Shown here: positions 1-7,835 of the stretch, piece by piece
Layout of the letters: every line of letters starts with the position of its first letter
Position numbering within the stretch: the stretch's first letter is position 1
The notes under the pieces: model-generated
The model's database searches: none
The model's input: the letters and a program-made list of their open reading frames with translations, nothing else
Told to the model about the DNA's origin: nothing
Position numbers and translations under genes: made by a program
From: Solibacillus faecavium
Lineage (GTDB): Bacteria > Bacillota > Bacilli > Bacillales_A > Planococcaceae
Reading direction: 5' to 3'
DNA: 49,070 nt
Assembly (NCBI RefSeq): GCF_014836905.1
Contig: NZ_JACSPZ010000014.1
Span: forward strand, 1,174 to 50,243

Positions 1-76
1 ATGCTTGGAAACTGGCACGTTCCGTGTGGAGCAGGGGAAAAGCCGGAGATAACTTCAAACGCTTACCTATTGCTAC
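1..76 (+). mobile_element. 3' end of a second group II intron copy (partial)
   Basis: Bases 1-76 are identical to 3313-3388, the end of the complete intron further right. They cover the end of a domain V-like hairpin and domain VI, ending ...TTGCTAC. The two copies diverge right after the shared final G, so the intron boundary is placed at the C. The body and reverse transcriptase of this copy lie outside the window or are lost. Confidence 0.8.
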
Positions 77-150
77 GTTTTGTGGAAGAAGGTTTATTTT
101 TACAAATCTAGAATATGTATTATCATTATAAGGAAGTGGGTGTATATTGG

Positions 151-642
151 ATGTTTCATCAAAAAGAATATGAATGGGTTCGTCAGACACGATTAACGCT
201 GCTAGACTATTGTAAGGAACTTAACCAAAATGATTTTACTCGCCAAAATGGATACAGTTGGGAAAGTGTGCGAGACTCATTGGTTCACATAGCAGATTGT
301 TATATTGCGTGGCTCGGCTCATTTGTTTTATTAAAAACTAAGAAGCCAATTACACCAAAGGATGTACGACAGAAATTGAAACTGGACGATATAAAAATAC
401 GCTTTGAACAGGTTGATTCTTTTGTAAATGAGGTATTTGAATTACACGGAAAGCAATTATCTGAGCCAATTCAAAGAAAGATTCCTTGGAGAGATGAAAA
501 AGAAATTATAACATTTACCCCTGGTAAATTAATAATGCATACTATAACTCACGAATTTCACCACAAGGGACAAATTGTAGCTATGATACGTCAGATGGGT
601 TATGAACCTCCAAATACAGATGTATTAGGAACTAACGATTAA
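151..642 (+). CDS. DinB-like (DUF664/DinB superfamily) putative metalloprotein
   Basis: The protein of about 163 residues has the DinB/YfiT four-helix-bundle pattern: a central VHIADCY segment and a C-terminal HTITHEFHHKGQ segment provide the usual three histidines for a divalent metal. Family members include thiol-dependent transferases, but many have no known substrate, and none can be assigned here. An upstream in-frame ATG at 115 exists. The ATG at 151 is preferred because an AAGGAAGTGGG ribosome site lies about ten bases before it. The gene sits alone between two group II intron copies, so it was probably isolated there by insertion or recombination. It looks intact. Confidence 0.7.
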   Translation: MFHQKEYEWVRQTRLTLLDYCKELNQNDFTRQNGYSWESVRDSLVHIADCYIAWLGSFVLLKTKKPITPKDVRQKLKLDDIKIRFEQVDSFVNEVFELHGKQLSEPIQRKIPWRDEKEIITFTPGKLIMHTITHEFHHKGQIVAMIRQMGYEPPNTDVLGTND

Positions 643-776
643 TATATGTAAGAGAAAATAGATTTCTTTACTTTTTTCTATTAACAGGTATAAAGGTAAA
701 GTTCAGCTGCCAACTCAGGCGGCTTTTCTTATCGAACTAAAGGGGCAGCGCGACAAGTTTTGTTATAAGCACTCCG
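643..776. other. Intergenic 5' exon of the group II intron
   Basis: No gene is visible here. A weak AAATAG...CTATT hairpin follows the DinB-like gene and may be its terminator. The end of this stretch, ...AAGCACTCCG, is the sequence directly upstream of the intron 5' end and is therefore its target site. The segment with GGCGGC and GGGGCAG looks like transposon-end debris, but I cannot name a family. Confidence 0.35.
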
Positions 777-3388
777 GTGCGAAAGACGAGGAATTTCCAC
801 AGAAATTCTAACTTTATAACCGAGGATAGGAATGATAAAACCATGTATTTTGAAACTATCCCATTGATACTCCTGCATGCGTCATAATGGACAGATTATG
901 GGGTATGAAGCTCAGGTGAAGTCGGCAGAACAAAGGCTAAAGCCATTCCTTTCAGGATAAAGGTATGCCAATGGATATGCCGGATGGCTGAAAAACTAAA
1001 TAAGGTGAGAATTTTCTTACACAAAGAACGGACGAACTTCCGAATGTACAGGTCTAGAGTTTCGAACAATAGGAAACTATTGTACCACCCTTACGGTGGT
1101 GTGAGTGATGTGGAGTAAAAATTGCCCCTCTGAAACACGTTATATCGAACAATGGCGGTATCCAGCTCACAGGCTTACAGGAAGCACCTACGTTTAGATA
1201 GATAGCTAAGTTATAAGGGACTTGGAAAGTAAGGAACGTTGATTCGAGGGCTGTCACCCAAAACGGTTGCTATAAGTAATTGAACGAAATGCACTTGTCC
1301 TTATGAGGGTAGGGGTACGACTGATGAAGCTTCTGTAACGGAGGTAGAGGAACAGCCCCAAGTCTAGTGATTGGCAACGATTATTTTTCAATTGTGCATT
1401 GCACCGGTCGGGTAAGAACGTGGGAACATCACCTCACAAAGGAATGATGCCACAGTGCAAGCTCTACGATACTGGGATTACTATGATATGACCGACACTT
1501 TTACTGACTTGTACCACCGAGCTAAAAATAAAGAAACATTCCATCACTTATATGACGTCATCACGTCGAGGAATAACATTTTATTAGCTTATCGGACTAT
1601 CAAGTCAAATAAGGGGTCTAAGACCCCCGGTACAGATGGAAAAACCATCATCGACATAGAGAGACTAACAGAAAATGATTTAGTAGAAAAGATACAAAAA
1701 CAGCTCAAGAATTATCGCCCGAAGAAAGTCAGACGAAAATTAATTGAAAAAGATAATGGTAAAATGCGACCTCTAGGCATTCCATGTATCCTCGATAGAA
1801 TCATTCAACAGTGTTTCAAGCAAGTATTGGAGCCAATTACGGAAGCGCACTTTTATAATCATAGTTACGGTTTTAGACCTTTACGGTCTACACATCATGC
1901 GATGGCAAGAGTTCAATTCCTTGTTAACCATTCTAAACTTCACTATGTTGTTGATGTTGATATCAAAGGCTTCTTTGACAATATCAATCATACATTGCTC
2001 ATTAAACAGCTGTGGAATTTAGGTATTTATGATAGAAAAGTTTTAGCTTGCATTTCAAAAATGTTAAAAGCTGAAGTTGATGGTGAAGGCATTCCGGAAA
2101 AGGGTTCACCGCAAGGTGGACTACTATCCCCGTTATTATCTAATGTGGTTTTGAATGAATTAGATCAATGGATAGCGAATCAGTGGGAACTCTTCCCTCT
2201 TGATAAGCCATATACGACACGCGAAGGTGAACGCTATGCAAAGATTCACACAAAGTTAAAAGAAGGTTATATAGTTCGCTATGCCGACGACTTTAAAATC
2301 TTATGTCGGGACTGGAAGACAGCCGAAAAATGGTATCATGCCGTTAAGCTTTTTCTGAAAGAGCGTTTAAAACTTGACATTTCACCGGAAAAATCAAAAG
2401 TAATTAATCTGCGGAAACATGAATCAGCCTTTCTTGGATTTACGATACGTGCCATTCGCAAAGGTGAAAAACGTGTGGCCCATACTTTTGTGAAAGCCGA
2501 AAAGATACAGAAAATAAAAGATGAAGCGAGGAAACGAATTGAGGCACTTCGAGCCTCACCAACGACTCAAAATGCTTTGCGATTTAATAGCTTTGTCTTA
2601 GGGCTGCATAATTACTTTAATCGAGCTACACATGTCAACTTAGCCTTCTCACGTCTTGCTTATGATATAGGTGCATCTATGTACAATCGTCTTAAACCAG
2701 TCGGGAAATACGCCCATCCAGCGAATCCGCCGCCAACCTATAAGAAGTTATACAGTTTGAGGTTCAAGACATTTGAAATTGCTGGTATTCATCTCTTCCC
2801 TCTTGCGAATGTTCAGACAAAGAACACTATTTGTTTCACACAAAGTCTGACACTATTCACAGTTGAAGGCCGAGCGCTAATTCATAAGAATTTGCATAAG
2901 AATATCAAGCAAGAAATTGCCTTGCTAATGGAGTCAAATATCCCGACACGAAGTGTCGAATATATGGACAATCGAATCAGTCGATATAGTATGAAACAAG
3001 GAAAATGTGAAATTACAGGACAATTTCTACAAGCACGGGATGTACACTGTCATCACTACGTGCCAGTACATCTCGGCGGAAATGACAAGTTCAATAACTT
3101 ACGCATTCTCTACAAAGAGGTACACAAACTAATCCATATGACAGATACAACTAAGATGAATATACTCATAAAAAGTTTGGATATCACGCCACCGATATTA
3201 GAGAAAATCAATAAATATCGGGAAAAGTGCGAGTTAGAACCTATCATATAATCCAAATCAATAAGAGTAACTTGAAACTTATAATCAAAACCATCGCCAG
3301 ATGGAACGCGGAATGCTTGGAAACTGGCACGTTCCGTGTGGAGCAGGGGAAAAGCCGGAGATAACTTCAAACGCTTACCTATTGCTAC
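777..3388 (+). mobile_element. Complete group II intron with RT ORF
   Basis: The intron starts with the conserved GTGCG at 777. It has about 680 bases of structured 5' RNA, encodes a reverse transcriptase/maturase, and ends with domain V (GGAATGC..GAAA..GCACGTTCC around 3311-3336) and domain VI. The 3' boundary comes from comparison with the copy at 1-76: identity ends at ...TTGCTAC(G). The 3' exon begins near 3389 (ATTAAATAAAA). It interrupts non-coding DNA, so no host gene is visibly broken. Boundaries are accurate to about one or two bases. Confidence 0.8.
1455..3251 (+). CDS. Group II intron reverse transcriptase/maturase with HNH endonuclease domain
   Basis: This 598-residue protein copies its own intron into DNA and helps it splice. 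RT motifs appear in order: KTPGTDG near 55-60, SYGFRP, VDVDIKGFFD, PQGGLLSPLLSN, and the catalytic YADD near residue 277. A maturase X domain follows. The C-terminal HNH endonuclease carries CHHYVPVHLGGNDKFNNLR and ends ...HKLIH, with CEITGQ supplying part of its zinc-binding Cys set. The length is normal for a full-length intron-encoded protein and no frameshift is visible. The start is uncertain: GTG at 1455 has no good ribosome site, and an in-frame ATG at 1488 is an alternative. Confidence 0.93.
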   Translation: MQALRYWDYYDMTDTFTDLYHRAKNKETFHHLYDVITSRNNILLAYRTIKSNKGSKTPGTDGKTIIDIERLTENDLVEKIQKQLKNYRPKKVRRKLIEKDNGKMRPLGIPCILDRIIQQCFKQVLEPITEAHFYNHSYGFRPLRSTHHAMARVQFLVNHSKLHYVVDVDIKGFFDNINHTLLIKQLWNLGIYDRKVLACISKMLKAEVDGEGIPEKGSPQGGLLSPLLSNVVLNELDQWIANQWELFPLDKPYTTREGERYAKIHTKLKEGYIVRYADDFKILCRDWKTAEKWYHAVKLFLKERLKLDISPEKSKVINLRKHESAFLGFTIRAIRKGEKRVAHTFVKAEKIQKIKDEARKRIEALRASPTTQNALRFNSFVLGLHNYFNRATHVNLAFSRLAYDIGASMYNRLKPVGKYAHPANPPPTYKKLYSLRFKTFEIAGIHLFPLANVQTKNTICFTQSLTLFTVEGRALIHKNLHKNIKQEIALLMESNIPTRSVEYMDNRISRYSMKQGKCEITGQFLQARDVHCHHYVPVHLGGNDKFNNLRILYKEVHKLIHMTDTTKMNILIKSLDITPPILEKINKYREKCELEPII

Positions 3389-3538
3389 GATTAAATAAAA
3401 TTTGGATAATTATGTTATTATAAAAAGAGATATTGGGGGATAAAATGAAGTTTTTCATAAATTTGTTGCCTTTGATTTTGGTATTTTAAGGCTTCTAAAT
3501 TATGTGTATTTTGCTAAAAGAATAGGAGGATGAATGAA

Positions 3539-3709
3539 ATGGCTAGAAAATGTTATGAGTGCGGGAACACAAACGAGGAAGAGATTGAATATAAGACGGT
3601 GACTACTGACGAAGGTGACGGGAACGAAAAAAAGATAAAACTTTGGTTATGCATAGATAACGATGATTGTGAAATGAGAGTGTCTAACAAATATACATCT
3701 CGTAGTTAA
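3539..3709 (+). CDS. Small cysteine-rich (zinc-ribbon-like) hypothetical protein
   Basis: This 56-residue ORF starts MARKCYECGN and has a second pair in CIDNDDC, so a Cys4 zinc ribbon is likely (CxxC...CxxxxxC). AGGAGG at 3524-3529 lies nine bases before the ATG. A nearby ATG at 3534 is in another frame. The gene is the first of the hairpin-separated small genes at 3.5-5.6 kb, with the first hairpin repeat overlapping the end of its stop codon region. Function unknown. Confidence 0.6.
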   Translation: MARKCYECGNTNEEEIEYKTVTTDEGDGNEKKIKLWLCIDNDDCEMRVSNKYTSRS

Positions 3710-3742
3710 ATAACGTTCCCAAATGAAACTTTGGGAGTCTTA
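3709..3742 (+). repeat. Cassette-end hairpin repeat, copy A
   Basis: ATAACGTTCCCAAA, a 6-base variable loop, then TTTGGGAG. The same layout recurs at 4230, 5130 and 5526, each time just after a small gene. There is no T-run after the stem, so it is not a standard intrinsic terminator. Confidence 0.7.
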
Positions 3743-3774
3743 ACCGAATTTATATAACAAAGGGGTTTAAGAAT

Positions 3775-4200
3775 TTGAGTTCATGTACAAATATCTATTG
3801 TTCACTAAATTTCGTTAGCAATGAAATAGTTGATGTAAAAGAGTTTCGTAAGGATTTTCATCTATATGAAAGGTTAACGTGGGTAAAAGGTGATTTACAA
3901 TTTCCAGAGTATGAAACATCAGCACGTTTAGAAAGCAGGATTACAATCCGTTCAGAGATTTCCGAGAATAACGATGGTGAAGCCATTATAAACGCTTTTT
4001 TTGAAGATTTATTACCAAAAAAAGAAAGGCTTTTACAGTTGAAAGAGATATATAGTGGAGAAACATTTTTCGAAATTATTATAAATTTAGAGTCAGATGA
4101 TTCGCCTATTGTTCGCTTACAGTCACCACATTTAGCTTTCTTAACTGAATTAGACGCAACGTTAGATAGCTATGTGTACGATTATAAAGAAAGAGCCTAA
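3775..4200 (+). CDS. DUF4279-like hypothetical protein (immunity-type fold possible)
   Basis: This 141-residue acidic protein is predicted to be cytosolic, without signal or membrane segment. Its pattern resembles DUF4279: an early strand CSLNFVSNE, a WVKGD turn, alternating strands, then a helix FFEDLLPKKERLLQLKE, followed by EIIINLESDD. DUF4279-type proteins occur in immunity arrays next to polymorphic toxins, but no toxin is present here. The start is TTG at 3775 with AAGGGG about ten bases upstream. It is flanked by hairpin copies A and B. Confidence 0.5.
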   Translation: MSSCTNIYCSLNFVSNEIVDVKEFRKDFHLYERLTWVKGDLQFPEYETSARLESRITIRSEISENNDGEAIINAFFEDLLPKKERLLQLKEIYSGETFFEIIINLESDDSPIVRLQSPHLAFLTELDATLDSYVYDYKERA

Positions 4201-4229
4201 TCATATTATTGAGATATACAATCCCATAC

Positions 4230-4262
4230 AAATAACGTTCCCAAATCAAAGCTTGGGAGCAT
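4230..4262 (+). repeat. Cassette-end hairpin repeat, copy B
   Basis: ATAACGTTCCCAA, loop ATCAAAGC, TTGGGAGC. Same frame as copy A with a shorter stem. It follows the DUF4279-like gene by about 30 bases. Confidence 0.7.
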
Positions 4263-4563
4263 TTCAAACGGCGAAAAACACTGATTTAACAGTATTTGTC
4301 GCTGTTCTTATTAGAAAATAACGCGCTGAGACGCTGCGAAAAATCATGTTCGATTCACTTGTTCTGAGTGGCGATTGAAATGTTAGGCTCTGTTCGTAAA
4401 GATTGTTGCTGATACTTAATAAAAAGAGACAGCACTTTTTTGACTGTCCCCATTATTGGACTAAAGCCCCGATTTGTCTAAGTGTAATCACACGTATTTT
4501 TACCAAGTTAAGGAAATGCGGTATAATAAGTTGTATGTGAATTTTGGATAGGAGGGTTTTTAT
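4263..4563. other. Gene-free stretch with transposon-end-like debris
   Basis: No ORF is supported. A weak hairpin GGCGAAA...TTTGTCGC spans about 4270-4303. GGCTCTGTTCGTAAAG at 4386-4401 resembles an IS6-type terminal repeat but has no partner. GACAG...CTGTC at 4428-4448 is a short stem with internal Ts. The last 40 bases supply AGGAGGG for the next gene. Confidence 0.3.
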
Positions 4564-4845
4564 TTGTTCTACTTAATACCTTTCTTATTAGGCAGTGTTA
4601 TAGGAATCTTCACATTAATTTTGTCTCTAATCTTTAAAAGGCTCGGTAAGCTAACTAATGCAAATATTGTCACTTATATAGGTATTCTCATAGGGGGAGG
4701 GATATTATGGTACTCCCTTGAGATTGTCAGAGGATTCGAGGGGGCTATGATTGGTCTTATAGGCGTTTTTGCGATATTAGAGTGTATCGCTATTCGTATT
4801 TATCTAGCTTCAACAAAAAAAGGAGGTGGCAGCATTGCAAAGTAA
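4564..4845 (+). CDS. Small integral membrane protein, three predicted TM segments
   Basis: This 93-residue hydrophobic protein has TM stretches near residues 2-23, 35-52 and 57-80 and ends in a basic tail (STKKGGGSIAK). It starts at TTG with AGGAGGG seven bases upstream. Its 3' end overlaps the start of the next membrane protein by 11 bases, so the two are probably translated together and may form a complex. No family recognised. Immunity or stress roles are possible but unsupported. Confidence 0.6.
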   Translation: MFYLIPFLLGSVIGIFTLILSLIFKRLGKLTNANIVTYIGILIGGGILWYSLEIVRGFEGAMIGLIGVFAILECIAIRIYLASTKKGGGSIAK

Positions 4846-5107
4846 ACAGAGTATGGGGTTGCTTTCTTTTATTAGTCTAATTGTTGGACTTATTTCACTT
4901 GGTGTCTATATTTTTACGGGAGATTCGTTTATTGATGACAACATAACAATGCTACTCGGGTTTACCTTTTTAGTACTCTCTTTTGTTTTATCCTTGTTCA
5001 GCAAAAAGGACAAATTAGGAAGGGTATCGCTATACGTTTCCCCAATACTTACGGTTATTTATCTATTGTTTTTCGGAGTTATGTCTTTATTTTGGAATAC
5101 ACCATAA
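4835..5107 (+). CDS. Small integral membrane protein, three predicted TM segments
   Basis: About 90 residues. Hydrophobic stretches lie near residues 8-27, 34-55 and 64-85, separated by a charged SKKDKLGR loop. A GTG at 4826 lies inside the AGGAGGTGG ribosome site, so TTG at 4835, eight bases after AGGAGG, is the better start. It overlaps the preceding gene and is followed directly by hairpin copy C. No family recognised. Confidence 0.58.
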   Translation: MQSKQSMGLLSFISLIVGLISLGVYIFTGDSFIDDNITMLLGFTFLVLSFVLSLFSKKDKLGRVSLYVSPILTVIYLLFFGVMSLFWNTP

Positions 5108-5129
5108 TAGTGTATACAAAGTAAAGACA

Positions 5130-5157
5130 AATAACGTTCCCAAATGCCACTTAGGGA
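5130..5157 (+). repeat. Cassette-end hairpin repeat, copy C
   Basis: ATAACGTTCCC ... GGGAACC. The ends of the stem (TTCCC/GGGAA) are kept while the middle is imperfect. It follows the membrane-protein pair. Confidence 0.65.
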
Positions 5158-5159
5158 AC

Positions 5160-5192
5160 CAACACCCCTTATTCAATTGAATAGGGGGTGTT
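5160..5192 (+). terminator. Intrinsic terminator-like hairpin
   Basis: AACACCCC and GGGGTGTT enclose an AT-rich TATTC/GAATA stem and are followed by TTCC. It directly follows hairpin copy C and probably ends transcription of the membrane pair. Confidence 0.55.
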
Positions 5193-5280
5193 TCCAACTA
5201 ACGGAGCAAGATACTTCAAGAAGGAATTTAAACGGTTGGGATTGAACTGATAAATACAAACATATAAAGGCGTGATACAT

Positions 5281-5508
5281 ATGAGATTATATGATAAACC
5301 GATTAAAGCATATTTACATAACGAATTAAGTGCTGTTGAGGAACACGACGGTGAACTCATTTATCTTTTTGAAGAGGGATACGTGACAGTTCTTGGCGAA
5401 TTTGAATGTGAGAAGTATGTTGGAGGAACAGCCTGTATTATTTTTAATCAAGAAAATGTTATATCGGTTGCAAAAGGGATGCTACGATTTATTGACAAGG
5501 ACGTATAA
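5281..5508 (+). CDS. Small acidic hypothetical protein
   Basis: This 75-residue soluble protein is predicted to be mostly beta (GELIYLFEEGYVTVLGEFEC...ACIIFNQENVISVAKG). The ATG at 5281 has AAAGGCG about nine bases upstream; a GTG three codons earlier overlaps that site and is less likely. It is the last of the small genes separated by the hairpin repeat and is followed by copy D. Unrecognised. Confidence 0.5.
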   Translation: MRLYDKPIKAYLHNELSAVEEHDGELIYLFEEGYVTVLGEFECEKYVGGTACIIFNQENVISVAKGMLRFIDKDV

Positions 5509-5525
5509 ATTATACAAAAGAAAGT

Positions 5526-5554
5526 TAATAAACGTTCCCAAATAAAAGTTTGGG
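5526..5554 (+). repeat. Cassette-end hairpin repeat, copy D (best stem)
   Basis: TAAACG then TTCCCAAA, loop TAAAAG, TTTGGGAA: a perfect 8-bp stem and the clearest copy. It follows the 75-residue gene by about 20 bases. Confidence 0.7.
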
Positions 5555-5563
5555 AATACACCA

Positions 5564-5602
5564 AAAAGCCGTAAACGCTGTTCTATCAACGTTTACGGCT
5601 TT
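5564..5602 (+). terminator. Strong bidirectional terminator
   Basis: AAAAGCCGTAAACG and CGTTTACGGCTTTT form a perfect 14-bp stem around a 12-base loop. It closes the rightward small-gene block. Confidence 0.8.
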
Positions 5603-5751
5603 TGTGGTGGAACATTGTTTATACATGATTTTATGCACGTTCCGACAAAGCCAATTCCAGCAACAGATTGAACGTGTTTTGGATAGGGCTGCGTTCATCA
5701 CGATGTTGCATAGAATCTTGCATATTTTTAACGTTCCTTAATGTAAAAAAT

Positions 5752-5776
5752 TCTCGAAATGTTGGCTGTACTCCAA
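5752..5776 (-). repeat. 25-bp dispersed repeat shared with about 43888-43912
   Basis: TTCTCGAAATGTTGGCTGTAC reads, on the other strand, almost the same as GTACAGCCAACATTTCGGAAA near 43888. Both copies lie in non-coding DNA by terminator-like hairpins. The sequence could be a recombination scar or a protein site. Between 5603 and 5750 no gene is supported. Confidence 0.45.
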
Positions 5777-5803
5777 ATAACAGAGGTTTCGGGGTGCATG
5801 AAT

Positions 5804-5841
5804 AAAAGGCAACCTCAGTATAAAACTGACAGCTGCCTTTT
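5804..5841 (-). terminator. Terminator of the amidase gene
   Basis: AAAAGGCA...TGCCTTTT, extended inward by CTCAGT/ACTGA with mismatches. It lies 9 bases beyond the amidase stop codon on the minus strand and ends in a T-run. Confidence 0.75.
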
Positions 5842-5849
5842 CAAGCTTT

Positions 5850-6419
5850 TTACCCCCCTATCTTCTGACCACAAGCAGGGCACGTATTAACCTTATTTAC
5901 AGCAGGCAGAATCGCATTTACAATTCCATCAACAATTGCATCAAATTTAGCGTCAAACAGCTGATTATCAGCACTATTATCAATAAACCCGATTTCCAGT
6001 AGCAACGCCGGCGCTCTAGTGTTTTTCAGTACATAAAATTGAGCTTCCTTAACCCCTCGATTTCTAAATCCAACGCTTACTAAAGCATTTTGGATTTTAT
6101 CTGCTAGTGGTTTTGATTTGGATTGAGGATTGGATAGGCTGAAAACAAAAACCTCGGCGCCAGTCGCTACTTCAGGTCTAAATGCATTGCGGTGAAAGGA
6201 TATAAAAAAATCGTACTTTTTCCTTTTTTCCATTTCTACTCGCTGTTGTAAAGACAAAGTTGTATTTGTTGTTCGCGTTTCATCGATTTGGAGCCCAGCA
6301 GCCCGTAAACGCTTTGCGACAGCTTGTCCTAAGCGTAATACATCATTCGCTTCATGACGCCCTTTATACGTTGCTCCAGGGTCTTTTCCACCGTGTCCGT
6401 AATCAAATAAAATGAGCAT
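5850..6419 (-). CDS. N-acetylmuramoyl-L-alanine amidase (Amidase_3) with C-terminal zinc ribbon
   Basis: This 189-residue enzyme should cleave the amide bond between muramic acid and the stem peptide. Amidase_3 motifs are present: DYGHGGKDPGA at the N-terminus (His9 as zinc ligand), a downstream Glu in GRHEAND (residue 23), ISFHRNA near 73-79 (second His), and LLLEIGFIDN near 139-148 (catalytic Glu). A short CPACGQKIGG tail suggests a zinc-ribbon knuckle. There is no signal peptide, so release would need a holin, lysis, or a phage-type role. AGGAGGGG precedes the ATG. The neighbour is a tyrosine recombinase, so the pair may be prophage- or ICE-derived. Confidence 0.9.
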   Translation of the reverse strand: MLILFDYGHGGKDPGATYKGRHEANDVLRLGQAVAKRLRAAGLQIDETRTTNTTLSLQQRVEMEKRKKYDFFISFHRNAFRPEVATGAEVFVFSLSNPQSKSKPLADKIQNALVSVGFRNRGVKEAQFYVLKNTRAPALLLEIGFIDNSADNQLFDAKFDAIVDGIVNAILPAVNKVNTCPACGQKIGG

Positions 6420-6471
6420 CTCACCCCTCCTAATTCAGATTATCCGACACTTTATAAATTAAAAAATGCCG

Positions 6472-7302
6472 TTATAAAACAGATGGTTCTAAATCATTTA
6501 TATTAACAAAAGCAGACTGTGTATAGTGCCTTGTAATAGCAATTGAACGGTGGCCAAGTAAATACTGTATTTTTTCAATCGGCACCCCGTTTTCTAAGAG
6601 TAGCGTAGCAAACGTGTGACGCAAGACGTGGCAGCTAAATTGAATTCCGTGTAGTTCACCGAAGTTGGCTGCATAGCGTTGTAAAGTACGCTTACTTACA
6701 CGAAATGCTGGTGCGCTAGATACATCCAGTGTTTTCAAATAGCTAGTTATAACTTGAACAGCGTTTAGATTCAGTACGGGAATTAGCCGATCGCTATCGT
6801 ATTTTGCATCTTGTATATTTACAAACAATTTATCATCTCGCATCAAAAAATCCTCTTTCGTTAAATTAGAGATTTCACTGACACGAGCTCCAGTCGCATA
6901 CATTAAATAAAATGCAGCTCGCACATTCACCTGTAGGCTATCCACAAAGTGAAAAAAGTCATTGATTTGATTGTCTGTCAGTCGATTTTGGCGATATTCT
7001 GCCACTTTGATCGTCAGCAGTTTAGATACCGGATTCACTTTAACGACTTCGTTTAAAATCAGAAAATCAAAATAGCCCCGAATGCACGATATAATCGCAT
7101 TTACTGTCCGTTTTGATTTGCCACTCTTCAATAAGTATTCTTTAAAATCGATTAGATGAGCAGGTTTTATGTCAAAAATCTCGTGTTTTTGATCATTCAT
7201 CCATACTAAAAATTCGATTAAATGGTACTTATAAGTGTCAATCGTGTTTTCAGCTTTTCCTTCTAATTGCAGATGTTTCAAGTATTTCACCGTCAAACTC
7301 AA
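6472..7302 (-). CDS. Tyrosine recombinase/integrase (XerC/D-like)
   Basis: This protein should perform site-specific DNA strand exchange. The N-terminal SAM-like core-binding domain covers about residues 1-90. The catalytic domain shows ATGARVSE (Arg), DAKYDSDR (Lys), CHVLRHTF (His-x-x-Arg), LGHRSI (His) and RHYTQ (Tyr nucleophile). The longest frame starts at a GTG (7323), but that codon lies inside AAGGAGGG. The TTG at 7302, about ten bases after the ribosome site, is the likely start, giving 276 residues. The gene is 52 bases upstream of the amidase on the same strand. Roles could be plasmid dimer resolution or integration of this segment. Confidence 0.9.
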   Translation of the reverse strand: MSLTVKYLKHLQLEGKAENTIDTYKYHLIEFLVWMNDQKHEIFDIKPAHLIDFKEYLLKSGKSKRTVNAIISCIRGYFDFLILNEVVKVNPVSKLLTIKVAEYRQNRLTDNQINDFFHFVDSLQVNVRAAFYLMYATGARVSEISNLTKEDFLMRDDKLFVNIQDAKYDSDRLIPVLNLNAVQVITSYLKTLDVSSAPAFRVSKRTLQRYAANFGELHGIQFSCHVLRHTFATLLLENGVPIEKIQYLLGHRSIAITRHYTQSAFVNINDLEPSVL

Positions 7303-7391
7303 ATCAAATTGCCCTCCTTGCACTTATTTAATAATATGTTGTATATTAAATTTGATAAATTACCCATTTTAACGTTAAAAAAAATGTCAGT

Positions 7392-7520
7392 TTATTTTAG
7401 ATTGTTAAGTTTATTAATGCTCTCTGTAAGGGCTTCAATCTTTTTTTCCATGCGTATTAAAAGGTAAATCGATATTACAAATGAAAAGCCATAATCCAAA
7501 TAAGATAAGATTGTTTCCAT
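7392..7520 (-). CDS. yvrJ: YvrJ-family small membrane protein
   Basis: The 42-residue protein begins METILSYLDYGFSF and continues through one TM segment to LLIRMEKKIEAL, then a short amphipathic tail. This is the YvrJ layout of an N-terminal TM helix, an R-x-E-x-K-hinge and a coiled tail. Its ATG lies one base beyond the stop codon of the preceding zinc-binding ORF, so translation is probably coupled. YvrJ proteins have no established function. The DUF2922 and DUF1659 partners upstream match a recurrent Bacillales neighbourhood. Confidence 0.8.
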   Translation of the reverse strand: METILSYLDYGFSFVISIYLLIRMEKKIEALTESINKLNNLK

Positions 7521-7521
7521 A

Positions 7522-7761
7522 TTAGGTTGTCTCGAATTTGAAATCGGTTCTTACATTTTCTGTCGATACCTTTATATTCAAAATATCACCAAAATTTTGA
7601 CCGCATGATTTACAGAGATCCAAGTCACCGACTAAATAATTTGCTTCTGCAGCATCGAGTATATTCATCTTAAAGTAGATATCTTTTACTCGGTTACAAC
7701 ATTCACATTTTTTGTAGATGGTATGAGCGAGCGTAGCGATTTTCAAGGATTTTTTTTTCAA
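7522..7761 (-). CDS. Small CxxC...CxxC protein, unknown
   Basis: This 79-residue cytosolic protein carries CECC near residues 19-22 and CKSC near 50-53, so a zinc-binding ribbon is likely. The N-terminus is basic (MKKKSLKIA). The minus-strand GAGAGGAGTC before the ATG supplies a ribosome site. It sits between DUF2922 and YvrJ genes and ends one base before the YvrJ start. No family recognised. Confidence 0.7.
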   Translation of the reverse strand: MKKKSLKIATLAHTIYKKCECCNRVKDIYFKMNILDAAEANYLVGDLDLCKSCGQNFGDILNIKVSTENVRTDFKFETT

Positions 7762-7835
7762 ATAAATTGACTCCTCTCATTACATTTTCTAAAAAGACCA
7801 GATAAGAATGGCAGTTCTCATCTGGTCCATAAAAT

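Noticed and set aside
1054-1257. 67-codon minus-strand ORF in the intron
   Set aside because: It lies in the structured 5' RNA of the group II intron and has no ribosome site.
1455-3251. Reverse transcriptase as a retron or DGR
   Set aside because: It has maturase and HNH domains and lies inside a group II intron with GTGCG start and domain V/VI; no msr/msd or template repeats.
3445-3489. 14-codon hydrophobic ORF after the intron
   Set aside because: It has GGGGGA upstream but ends at once; it may be a truncated N-terminus, with nothing to support a function.
5550-5741. 63-codon ORF after hairpin copy D
   Set aside because: It starts in the hairpin repeat and reads through a 14-bp terminator stem; the opposite strand may be a transposase scrap, but too little remains to name it.
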